Shown one piece after another: positions 23,101 to 36,000 of a DNA stretch of 64,000 nt. The position numbers were made by a program, and so were the translations under genes. The number at the start of each line of letters is the position of its first letter. Position 1 is the stretch's first letter. The DNA is taken from positions 467,501-531,500 of the forward strand of contig JACEVL010000518.1 in assembly GCA_020284085.1 (NCBI GenBank). The letters run 5' to 3'. The notes below the pieces were generated by a model. It did not search any database, had not been told where the DNA came from, and saw nothing but the letters and a program-made list of their open reading frames with translations. The DNA is from Aporrectodea caliginosa (lineage: Eukaryota > Annelida > Clitellata > Crassiclitellata > Lumbricidae).

Positions 23101-26100
23101 AAATGGCGTGGCACCCATTCAAAAGGGCAAGCAGTGTTGAAGGATTTCACCCGATCATTTAATTGAAAATGAGCAGGGTTAAGGCCATTATACGGTCGCT
23201 ATAGAAAAACATTTACATTCACATATGCTAATAGGTCATCTGCTGTATCAATATGGCTTTGTGGTTCTCATTCTCACAATGGTAAAATTAGTTTAAGAAA
23301 AGCCGCTGAAAATGTTGCTCCAGTAAATTCAGAATTTGTGCTGCAAAGCACTTTCTGTCTTTTGTAATGGTAATTGTAATAACAAGTGACAGGAACAACC
23401 ATATCATTCACGGGCCATGGTAGCCAGAAGGTTACAGAGCCTGCCTTGTAATGCAGAAAGTGCAGGTGAGATGGTTACTGTGCAGTGTGCAGGGATCTTC
23501 AGCAAGTCCATCACTCGCAATTGCTCAATGCCATCAATTGATGCTTAGTCATTAGATCATTAGACAGTGGTGCTTAACTAATGCATTAAAAAGGGGGCCC
23601 GATGGCGCATTGGATGCAACACACTGGCATTGAGCAGCGAGAGGTACCGAGTTCGAGTCCGTAGGGCGGACATGCTTTGTACCAGATGTTATTATTAGCG
23701 CCGTGTATTGCAGGCTGTCTGTTCTGTAAGTAGTTAAGATTTCTGTCTTCTGTCATTTGTGTTCTTGTGAATTGTTTCAATTGCATAACATGTAAATGTA
23801 CAGCGCAGTGCGTTTGTCATGCACTTCAATAAAGAAAAGATTATTATTATTATTATTATTATAATAATATAATAATAATCACAGATACTTTGTCAGAACA
23901 AATCTGCAAAAGCCAGATTGTTTGGGCAGTTGCTGTGAAAGGTCAGAAGGTCAGGGTAGGGGGGGGGCAGCTTAGTGCTGTCTTATCTTTTGCATCTAGA
24001 ACCCTGGTGTTGAGGAATTATAATATTGTAAAAGGTGTGTGCTATAAGCTATTGACATACTTCACCTCTGTTTGCATTATGCATAGTATGAACTGACGTT
24101 TAAGCCCATAAAGTTTTAAACATACAGTTGTCTAAATGTTGAATTAGGATTTGCATTATTTATACAGCTGTTGTGCATTTAATAATATTCGTTTATTCAA
24201 TTCAAACTGACAAACCGCAGTATGATTGCATGAAATAGTAGCAACACATGATAACAAGTTAAACAAAGTGGGGCGCGGCGGTGTATGGGTATGTTTGGTG
24301 CCTTGCAGCCGGAGGGTTGCGGGTTCGAATCCACCTCAAAGCGTAGGGACCCTGGGCAAGTCCTTCACTGCAATTGCTCATGCGCTTCGGCGTGAAACTC
24401 CGATTCAGTGTCCGCGCGTCCTACTGCTGCTCATTTTACCATTTCCCCTAGGGAGTGGAAGGCTGAGTCAACCTTATGGGGCTGGCAGGTATTACACCCG
24501 CATTCTTCCGTTCTTCGTGCCTGTGTTTTACCTTTCAACCATCACCCCGCCCCATTTGATTGGACCTGCATAAGTTCTTAACCACTTTCTGTAAATTTTT
24601 CTATTTAAACAGTCATTGGGCTTTCACGCATCACTTGTCAGCAGTAGTAGTCGCAGTTCAGGAATGCTTGATCACGTAAAGGTCATACGAAGGTTTGTAA
24701 TAACGTTTGATTTTTAAACTCAGAAAACTATGGTTTTTTCTATATGGTCTTGAATACTAGAAAATTTTTATTTTAGTTTATGCATGTACTACTGACAATG
24801 GCACAAGACTTGGCTTTCAATCATATGGATATCTAACTGGATCTTCCCCTGGCGGCTGACTATCCGCGCCTCAGATTCACATTTCGGTGTGACCATGCAC
24901 GCATTACAAATTTAATAATAATAATACTGAAATTATAATTTGTCAAAAATCAAGTTGTTATGCTGTACTCTTAAGAAAGTATACTGTTAGCAGTAGGTTG
25001 CTTATGTCTTAATTTATTATTTTTTCCTGTAGAGTTCTGTTGTCACAAGTTTTCGTGTTTTCTTTTTTTAGGTGGCGAAATTCCTTCTTGTTTGGTCTCA
25101 TTTTTGGTATACCCGTCATGATCATAATGATCGCTTTCATGTTGTCCATGTCAAGGCACGTTGAACATTTGCCTCTGAATGGATCCTACCACTTGAACGA
25201 CAGTTTTAATCAAACCACCGCTAGCTCTTCTCCTGCCCACATGGTCATGGTTTTGCCAGGTCTTTCATTACTCAATCTCCTGCTCTTCCTCCTTTGTACG
25301 CCGTGTCAGGTGGGTGCGATGAATATTTGTGGTAGATTAGGTTTGTGTTCGATAGTGTAGTGGTTAGCATGCTGGACTTTCACTCGAGATGTCGGGGGTT
25401 CAAATGCCCACCAGGGCAGAAATTTGGTTTGAGATTTCTGCTCCACCTGCACCCTGTAACCAACTCAACTATAATGAGTACACTGTCTGTGGGAAGATGA
25501 GCCGACGAGGGAAAGGACTGGCCACCCGCCCTCGCATGCCAAGGCCAAGAAAATGAAGTTGCTAACACTTCATACCCATGGCTGCCTCGGGGCTAGTGTA
25601 AGAGACTGATCTTCTCTTCTTAGGTTTGTGCATGAAACATATTAATTTCTCTTCTTTCTGAATGCTTATTTGACACATTTACGAAAAAGAATACTGATCG
25701 GAGCTGCAGGACTGGGCTTGAAAGTTGGATTGCATGGTAGACTTTGGCAACGAATCTTGATAATTTCAAAGCTCAGAATTTTTTACCTTTAATTCATCAT
25801 TTATTTGAGATATGAAGAATCTTATTAAAATATTGGCACAAAACTCCAGTCTCTTGAGGTTTGTTAAACTGTTCTCTGTGTAGCCATTGTGTTTATGTCA
25901 GATGAGAAGAGAGCAGGGGTGCAAAAAACCAAACTTTTTTCAAAATGAAAAGTTTTTGTTTTGTTTTTTGTTTTTGAGATTTTCCTATTTCAGATCATAA
26001 AACTCATAAAAATGGCATAATACCGTTCAAATTAATCAGATGCATATAAATGAAATTAACTAGAACAGTAGAACCGTAGAATGTCATAAAACGAAGTTAA

Positions 26101-29100
26101 CAAAGACCATACAACAATTGCCAAGAGAGTTGAAGAGACGACATTTTTGGCATTTATAATTTTGAAAATTGTAAAAAAAACAAAACAAAATTTGCGTTTT
26201 TTTTAAGACCAAAAAAAAACAAAAAACAAAAAACCAAGCCTTTAACAGCCCTGGAAGAGAGCCACAAGATACATGTAGTTCTAATAAGTAAGTAAGTATG
26301 TACCGTAGCCTTTTTTGCATCTGGCAAGCTCACTTGTATTACTTTGTATACTATACAATGATAACTTACATTTTAAAATAAACTATAACCGGAGCAAATT
26401 ATAAAGACACACATGCACAACTAAAGATGACAAGATGCATCGATTAATTTATTAATTTTTATTTCGTACAAGAAGGTATTTATCTTCTTTATTTCACTTT
26501 AATGTGTTGACCTAGTTTTCACAAATAACTGGAAATTGAAAGCAGTGGGGCAATTTTTGTGTGCAGATTCTTGCAGGCCGTAGTTTCTACATCAGTGCCT
26601 TCAAAGTCTTGCGTCACGGTCAGGCAAACATGGATGTTCTCATAATGCTTGCGACAGGTGTCTCGTATCTGTATTCGTTTACCGTGGTTGTCATTGCCAT
26701 GGCACTGAGTACACCACAAAGTCCAAAGACGTTCTTCGAGACTCCACCGATGCTCCTCGTCTTTATCTGTTTGGGAAGATGGCTGGAACATATTGCTAAG
26801 GTATCACTAATAGACATTTAAGGTATTGTCATACAGTAATGTTGTGGAAATATTGCAAGTTTGCTGTCACCATTTTCTTCTCTAATATTAGCATATGTTT
26901 TTCCAGTGCTTTTTGTCATGAAGAAAATGTTCCAGAACTCAGCAAATTCAGAACAATTATTGGGGCATATTTTATGCTAATATTTTATTTCATATATATC
27001 AATATCAGTACATACTGAAAGCACTTAAATTAAATTAAAGTATCTAAATAATTTTTAATAATGTTTTTATTAAAATGTTTGATTAAGGCCAAAAAAAAGA
27101 ATGGTGTGTTTCCGGTAACAGAGTTAAAAAAAACTGGGTAGGTAGGTAGGAAAATAATTTTATTTTGGTAAAATAATTTTATGCAGTGATTTCACAAAAT
27201 TACGCCACTGCCCATTTATGCACAGCGGTACATGCTGTACCAAAGTATATATTTTCTATGCGAGTATTAAAAATGCCTTTTTGCAGAATGTACCTTCAAA
27301 CTGCTGTAGAAAACAATCTTATTTATTTCATTTTTGCTGACATCGTTTTTCTTGCAAGGTGAAATGGAAGGGGCAGGGGTGGGGAAGGAATTATGGATTA
27401 TGTACATTAAACAATAAACGTGTAGCAGATAACGGCTCTTTAGGAAATATGCATGTGGTAACGTGAGAAAATCGCTGACTTTTCAGTGTCTGTTATCTCC
27501 TCAACATCATACATGTGTATAAATTGTCCATGGGAAACATTGAGCCCATTTATTGTTATAATATTATTAACACTGCATAGAAAGAAATATGGTTCCTAAC
27601 GTCGTCTGCTAAGGAGACTGCTTGCTACGAAGATTGGATGCTATGAAGACTGGTTGTTAAGGAGATTAGTTGCTAATGAAGGCAGTTGCTAAAGCAGGAC
27701 AGTTTCTAAGGATAACTGTTGCTAAGGAAGGCGGTTGCTAAAGGGGCCAAGTCTGACTTTGAAACTGGTTGCTAATGAGGCTGACATAGAGGCTGCTTGC
27801 TACAAAGCTTGGTTGCTAAGAAGGCTGTTTGCTACGAAAGTAGAATGCTAAGGAGGTTGTTAAGTAGGCTGATTGCTATTAGGAGGCTTTACTTTTATAA
27901 TGGCACGTACGATAATAGGTATTTCTGATACAATGAATATGGCGGTCAGATTTGTGAAATAACCCTGTCAAATTACCCTGAGAAAATCCACCACTTTCGG
28001 GTCTATTACCTCCCTCTCCCAAACTCCACACTTTAGCCCTTTTATTGCTGTAATTTACGGCACCATTCTTTCCATTGAAAGACCGCTAGTTTCCGAACGT
28101 CTCTGCTTCAGTGAATGCACCTATAATGTCGCGATTCTGCATCTCCGGCATGCAAAGGCTTAATGTATGTGAAGTATCAAAAAAAAAATTTTTTAAATTT
28201 TCCGGAAATTTTTTTTAAATTTTCTAAAAAAAAATTTTTTTTTACAAAATTTTCCGAGTCGCGGCAAAAAAGTGAGTCGGTCGGGTTACCGGAAACACAC
28301 CATTATTTTGTTTTGGCCCAACGAAGCAATTTTTAATAGCTGAAAAAAGGTCCCGGAACGCCGCTCCGGCTGAAAAAAGCACTGTGTTTTTTTTATTATG
28401 TAATAACGTGCATTGTCACTGATTTATATTTTAGGTATCATCATACCATAATGTGGAATTATTGCAAGTTGCTGCTACTCTTTATCCTCTCTGGTATGGA
28501 TATGTTTTTATTAATTTTTTGTTTTTATTAATTGATATTATATTTGCATCTGAACTGCCTTTTAGGGTAAAACGTCGGCTGCGCTGGCGAAGCTCATGTC
28601 TCTCCAGGCGACGGAAGCCATTTTGGTTGATATGGACCAAGATGGAAACATCTCCAGTGAACTGAGCATCCAACTGGAGTTGGTCCAGAGAGGAGACATT
28701 CTCAAGGTCGATATCTGCTTTTTATGTAATACTATCTGTTACATGTTACACTATTACAGTATTACATCTGTTACATGTTACACTATTACAGTATTACATC
28801 GGTTACATGTTACAGTATTACAGTATTACATCTGTTACATGTTACAGTATTACATCTGTTACATGTTACAGTATTGCATCTGTTACATGTTACAGTATTG
28901 CATCTGTTACATGTTACAGTATTACATCTGTTACATGTTACAGTATTACATGTGTTACATGTTACAGTATTACAGTATTACATCTCTTACATGTTACAGT
29001 ATTACAGTATTACACCAGTAGCAGGTATGTTACCTGTAGAGGATCTGGAACAAATACTAGTGATCTTTTTACTCAGTATTTTCGAATGGAAATGTTCTTT

Positions 29101-32100
29101 TTTTGGTGGTATCAGACATAGAAAGTTATTTTCAATCTGAGAAAGGGTCTGAGCAAGTGCTGGTCATATGAAAATATAGGCATAGCCATATAAGAAAGGG
29201 ATGATTTTTATGTTACATTTACATTTAGGTTACATTTACATCACAGTTATGTTACATGTACATTACATTTACGTCATGTGACATGTTAAATTTTCTTTGC
29301 ATTTGCTGTACTTTACTTAGACTCAAGGGTGTAGCCAGAAAATAATCTGGGGTTTTCCATTTTGGGGTGGGTTTTCCATTGGACATGGTCACAGAGTAAG
29401 GGGTCAGTTTTGAAAGGTTTTTGGCAATTATTTATTTGAGGGGGTTTGAACCCGTAACGCATTGGACATGGTCACAGAGTAAGGGGTCAGTTTTGAAAAC
29501 ATTTTTGGCAATTATTTATTGGGGGGCTTGAACCCGTAACCATCCCCTTAAATACGCCAATGCCTAGACTGCAGCAGATAGCAGCACAGATGAGCAGCTA
29601 TTTAAGGGATGAAGAGTTTGGTACATGCTAAGATGCTTAAGATGCCGCAGCATTTTTAGTAAAGTATTCTGTTTGTAAATTTATATTCTTCATTTTATTG
29701 CAATGCTTTTTCTTTGTTAGGTTATACCTGGAGAAAAGATCCCAGTTGACGGTCGTGTTCTTGAAGGTAGTTCTACCTGTGATGAGTCGTTGATCACAGG
29801 TGAGTCAATGCCCGTCGTCAAAGAACCCGGATCGATAGTGATCGGAGGATCGCTGAATCAAAATGGCCGACTGCTCGTTCAGGCGACTCATGTCGGGGCC
29901 GACTCGGCGTTGTCGCAGATAGTCCGACTCGTGGAGGAAGCACAGACGTCAAAGGTGAGACAAGGCTTTGTTTTCTTAGAGGAAGTTGGGGAAGTTGGGG
30001 AAGTTAGAGGATTCCTGTTTTAGAGGAAGTTGGGGAAGTTAGAGGATTCCTGTTTTAGAGGAAGTTGGGGAAGTTAGAGGATTCCTGTTTTAGAGGAAGT
30101 TGGGGAAGTTAGAGGATTCCTGTTTTAGAGGAAGTTGGGGATGTTAGAGGATTCCTGTTTTAGAGGAAGTTGGGGATGTTAGAGGATTCCTGTTTTAGAG
30201 GAAGTTAAAAGGCTACAAACCTGTTTTAGAGGAAGTTAATAGGAGGATTCCTGTTTTAGAGGAAGTTGGGGTGTTGATTCCTGTTTTAGAGGAAGTTGGG
30301 GAGTTAGAGGATTTCTGTCTTAAATGTCTAGGATCCTTTTCTTGTTTGATTCCTGGTTTTGTAGCCTTTTAGTAATTGCCCCTGAATGATTTGATACAGA
30401 TGTGCTGAAGAGCTGTTGCGAGAATAGATTAAATGCTAGATGCACCATATTTGAATCTCGATGAAGTATGGATAATTCCAGATGGAATGTGGATTTTGGA
30501 AATTGCGAGAAGAGAGACAGTGTTTGTCGAAATTGGACCAAACGTTTTCGTAGTTAAGACTATGTGAAATCACTTTGAAATTCTATTCTCGTAAGACTAT
30601 AACCAGCAATGGTTTATCTTAAGTAGTGTTTACCTCTTTAAACCATCATCATTGGAGCCCTTAAGAGGGACCACAGAAACACCGATATACATACATATTA
30701 GCTTGTAAGTTTTGTGTCCTCTTTTAAATTACTTTGGATTCTGAGGGTTTGGTTTAATTCTAAAGCTGAGACTGCATTACAATGTCACGAGTATTTTCTT
30801 TGTTTCAGGCTCCAATTCAGCAGCTAGCAGACAACGTGGCTGGTTACTTTGTGCCTGCAGTTGTGGCCATCTCAATTCTAACATTTTTTGTCTGGATTAT
30901 ACTTGGCTACATCAACATTGATTTCATAGATACCAGACATCTGGTAAACTGACTCTCTTTTGTCGTATATAAATTTCACTGTGATTTAATATCTCACGTG
31001 ATGTTTTCACAAAATCTATCTTCCTTGTCAAAATCACAAGGCTTACTGCATATTTTAACGGATTTTGACTACTGGGACAAAGTCTGCTTCTCTACTTTCA
31101 ATGTTATTGAAAACTAACATTGAAAGTAGAGTATTACCAGAGACAAATCGCCAAAACTACTGGGACAAATCCTAAAACTACTGGGACACTTGTCCTAGTA
31201 GTCATATAGTTAAAATATGCACTGGTATGTACGAGGTATTTTATGTATGTGTGCTTGAATATGCCTGTTTCTATGTATGCATGTGAGTGTATGTATTTTA
31301 TATATACATATCATCTAATTTAATCTGTGATTTGGTGTCCCAACTTAGCGGGATTCATTTAATTATCTCTTCAGGGCCTCCTCTCTTGCAGCCGAGTTGC
31401 AGTGATATGTAAACTTGATGAGTTTGTTTGATTTGGTTGCAAAATAAACCATTTTGATTGATTTGTTTGATTGGCTGATTGATTGATACGTGTTAACAAG
31501 CACACTCATACATTTGCAGTTATATACACAGGTGTTTTACTTGTTTGGGGTTCAACCCCTAGCTCTTCTTTCTACCCCCTCGGTTAAGTAGCTGAAAAGA
31601 TGTTCTGGTTAAGGAAACTATGATATCTCGTGAGTCAGCAGTTTATTCATGTGCAACATATTAACTACATTAGATTTTGGCCAGCATTCATGTACTTTGG
31701 TAATCTGTAACTTTTATTTACCTCCCCAGATCTTTTCTATTAATCTTTTCTGACACCGTATACACTTACTAACAAATGTTTTTGAACATTTTCTGTCTTG
31801 CAGGCCTTCCACCATAACATTCACGAGATGATCTTCCAGCATGCTTTTAAATTTGGAATCACCGTCCTATGCATTGCATGTCCATGTGCCCTGGGGCTTG
31901 CGACCCCAACGGCAGTCATGGTTGGAACTGGTGTTGGGGCCATGAATGGCATTCTTATCAAAGGAGGCGAACCACTTGAAACGGCCCACAAGGTTTGTTT
32001 AACATCTGCTATTCAAAGGCTTCTCAGACATTCCTGAAATTTGCTGTTTCTTGCAGACTTCCCATATAACACCCATCAGTGTAATTTGAATCTTGATATT

Positions 32101-32968
32101 ACATGGTTGGAGCATGGATACTACATTTAGAATGTGGCCTTGTTGCAAGACAAATTGTAATTAATTACTTTTCTTGCACCAGTGTCTAATGCACTAGGCA
32201 TCAACCGATGATATACCACAACCAAGCGTAATCAGGTCAATATCCATTGGCACTATGCAAGTATACAAGCTACTGAATAAATTAATAATAATCTCATCAT
32301 CACATATTCGTTTATTAGAAGAAAAATCAAGTTGACACAGCCGCAACTTAAACAAGCATTATGCGACAGATTCTGAGGTTCTAGCCAGCGTGGCCTAATT
32401 GTCAGACCTGTCCGTGGGCTTCTCTCCTTAATTCTGGCTATATTTTTATGTATTTTGCTAGATGTTTCCACCTGTTTCGTGTGATTAATTAATTTAATGG
32501 AATTAATTAATTAGATGGAACACAAAAATATGTAAATGTGTAAGTCGTTTATCATATAGATGAACAACTGTGTGATTCGTTGCAGATCAACAGCATTGTG
32601 TTTGACAAGACTGGGACGGTTACGCACGGAATACCACGAGTGACCCACATTGAACTTGTGGACAAATCTTCCTGTACGATGAATCAGCTGCTGGCTGTGG
32701 CCGGAACGGCTGAGTCGTGTAGCGAACATCCAATTGCCAATGCCATTGTTCACCATGCCAAACAGGTGAGGTTGCCAGAACAATTGACAAGCATGCCAGA
32801 AAAATGGTAGAGGAAGATGCGATATTATATTATATATTTTTGTATGGCCCAAGGTACACGTGATCCTTTGGAGACCTCTGAGTAGGAATCTTGAAAGGGT
32901 GGTATATAAGTTCTGATTGATTGATTAATTGATTGATTGATTGATTGATTTGATTGATTGATTAATTA

Positions 32969-33003
<35 letters not shown>

Positions 33004-33008
33004 AATTA

Positions 33009-33047
<39 letters not shown>

Positions 33048-36000
33048 TGATTGATTGATTAATTATTTGATTGCTTGATTGATTGATTGATTAATTACGA
33101 TTGATTGATTGGTACATGAAAGCCATAGCAATGACTGCACAACCTTTCCTTATTGGTTACGACGCTCAGAAAGGAAAATATTGCTTTTGCTTGTTGCTCC
33201 AGAATTCAAACTCCTTGCACTTGGATACTGGCAATTGAAGAACTGCATTTGTAATTAAATAACTGTAATTTGAAGAAATTTAATAAATTGTTTTTTGTCT
33301 TTGCTTAAGGTTCTGAATGTGACTCAGTTGGGCCAAGTTTCCGACTTCACGGCTGTTCCTGGTTCCGGACTGAAATGCACCGTGAGTGGACTGGCAAAGG
33401 TTCTGAGTGAAGTCCACGATGACAACGTCAACTCCAACAGCCACCAATTCATCGAAGCTGGATGTAAGTCATTTCAAATGACCGTTTCAGAAATCTTTGT
33501 ATGAATATGTTGTAACTAGATGTTTGCCCGTCCTAAGACGGTTGAAAAGAAGTTGGAAAATCATCCCGCGGGCCGCATGCTCGCAGGCCGCATGTTGGAG
33601 AGGCTGTCAGTGGTGCTGCATAAGTCTAGTTTATTGTTACTGTTATAACTTTGAACAGCTAACTGTTTGTGTTGTTTAAATGCAGGTGACCCTTCTTTGT
33701 TAACGGATCGCAGAACGTGCTCATTGGCAACAGAGACTGGTTGAGTACAAATGGGATCGAAGTCTCCGAGGCCATGGATCGGATAATGGAAGAACACGAA
33801 TCACTCGGACACACGGCCGTTCTCTGTGCAGTCAATAGTAAGCTAATTCATCGCGATTTTCTAAAATATGTATTTCACACCATTTTGGGATTTATCTTTT
33901 TCTTTCAACATTGTATGTTTGTATGTATGTCTGTAAATTAAATGATCCTTTATAACGAGTCCGCACCATACAAATAGGGATTGATCCATTTAGTCATTGA
34001 ACATGGAAGGGATGGGGTTGACTCAAATGCAGATTCATTCAGATGGGGCTGTAAGTGCTGTTACATATACATAAGGTTTTGTTACTGTTACAGCTGATGT
34101 TTGTGTTGTTTAAATGCAGTGAATTTGAACGGATCGCAGAACGTGCTCATTGGCAACAGAGACTGGTTGAGTACGAATGGGATCGAAGTCTCCGAGGCGA
34201 TGGATCGGATCATGGAAGAACACGAATCACTCGGACACACGGCCGTTCTCTGTGCAGTCAATAGTAAGTGAATTCCTTGAGATTTCTAAAATATGTATGT
34301 CACACAATAATTTATCTTGTTCTATCAGCGTTGTATGTTTGCATGTATGTTTCTATTTTTGTGTTTATGTACATTTGTTTGTATGTATGTATGCTTGTAT
34401 GTATGTATGAGTATGCATGTATGTTTGTATGCATGTATGTATGTTTGTGTGTATGCATGTTTGTATGTATGTTTGTTTGTATGTATGTTTGTATGACAGG
34501 GTGCTCTTTTTGGAGTTGCAGTTAAAGTAGGAAGAGATCGCTATTATTGCACATCAAAGTGCAGTTAGCAATTGGTTAATAAAGAATATACTTACTTACT
34601 AACTTATGGAGTCCACACTTTATGAATATTTGTGAGTTATGGTGACGTTTGTTCTTTGCAGATCGAATGGTGGCCATGTTGGCAGCAGCTGACAGGGTCA
34701 AATCGGAAGCCCACCTCGCCGTTTATACTCTTCGGAAAATGGGATTGGATGTGATACTCTTGACTGGCGACAACAGAAAGACTGCGCAGGCGATCGCCAA
34801 ACAGGTGCGATAACCCGGGGTCAGCCCAAATCCCCAAAACCCGAATCCCGAAAACGCTGAAAACAAACAAAAGCCCGCCTTTCCCGAAAACGGTTTTCAG
34901 AGAAAGCGGCCGAGATATTTAAAGTTAAATCGTAAACATGACAAAGACCTAGCGTGGCCTTGATGTATACGATATACTGCCTATTCAAATATTTGTTAAT
35001 TATGTTCATTCAGAAAATCAATTTCGGGGATCCGGCCGAAATTTCTTTCGGGAATTCTGGTTTCGGGGATTCGGCCCGCACCCAATTAACCCAGGGTCTT
35101 TGTTTATTATTGAATCACATGGGTTGACACATCACAACCTGTTGCACAGAATAAGTATGCCTTTAACAGAAGATAATAAGAAGAAAAGTAAAATACAGTT
35201 TGAAAAGGAGATAACATTGAAATCAGTTGAAAGTTTGCTGTTCTGTTTTGCTGTAGGTTGGAATAACGACCGTTTATGCCGAGGTTTTGCCATCGCATAA
35301 GGTGGCGAAGGTTAAGCAGCTTCAACAGAACGGGAGGCGGGTTGCGATGGTGGGTGATGGGGTGAACGATTCACCCGCGTTGGCCCAAGCGGACATTGGA
35401 ATCGCAATTGGAACAGGGACAGATGTTGCGGTGGAGGCAGCTGATGTTGTTCTTATCCGGGTAATTTCCAGTTGCTGTTCAAGAAAATCAGTCTGACAGA
35501 TTATTGGCTTTGTCTAGCTGTTGCATAATCGTTGTGTAATCATTGCCTGATCATTGTGTAATTGTTGCCTAACCTGTTGTATAATTAATTGTTGTCTAGT
35601 CATTGCATAATCATTTGTCTAATCATTTTCTAAGCATTGCCTAATCGTTGTCTACATGTTTCATTGTGTAATTAAGCACCAGTGCCACCTACTGAAATGA
35701 AATAAGTCTAGTTTATTATGACCTTCGTAACTTTGAACAATAACTCTTATTTGTTGTATAATCATTGTTTAATCTTTGCATCTTTCTGTGTTTAATCAGC
35801 CAGTCTGCTAACACTCTGACTCATAACTACCATTTTTCTGTGCAAATTTGTCAAAGTTCAATTAAGCCTGGTAAAAACACTGGCCATGTGACAAAAATGG
35901 GTTTGACCGGCAGTACTCTGTTTATCACCCCAGACTCCTTTTACATGAGTTTCATACTGTTAGAACCTCTTCCTTTTTAAACCATCCTGGTACACGGTAG

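Larger units (their letters stand above)
22916..24612 (+). other. ATP7 intron after coding exon 4
   Basis: It contains a possible tRNA-like segment at 23405-23470, SINE family 2 copies at 23592-23880 and 24180-24553, and (ATT)n at 23848-23880. No other coding sequence seen. Confidence 0.6.
26801..28565 (+). other. ATP7 intron with DNA element and local duplication
   Basis: Besides the element at 27087-28318, two copies of about 60 bp (26824-26890 and 28434-28497; GTCATACAGTAATG.../ATCATACCATAATG..., both followed by ATATTGCAAG- or TATTGCAAG-like sequence) flank the inserted DNA. No additional exon seen. Confidence 0.5.

Noticed and set aside
24613..24675. ATP7 exon 5 ending at the strong donor CAC|GTAAAG
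   Set aside because: It ends in phase 0 and breaks the frame with the next exon; the donor at 24693 restores the conserved tryptophan-containing linker.
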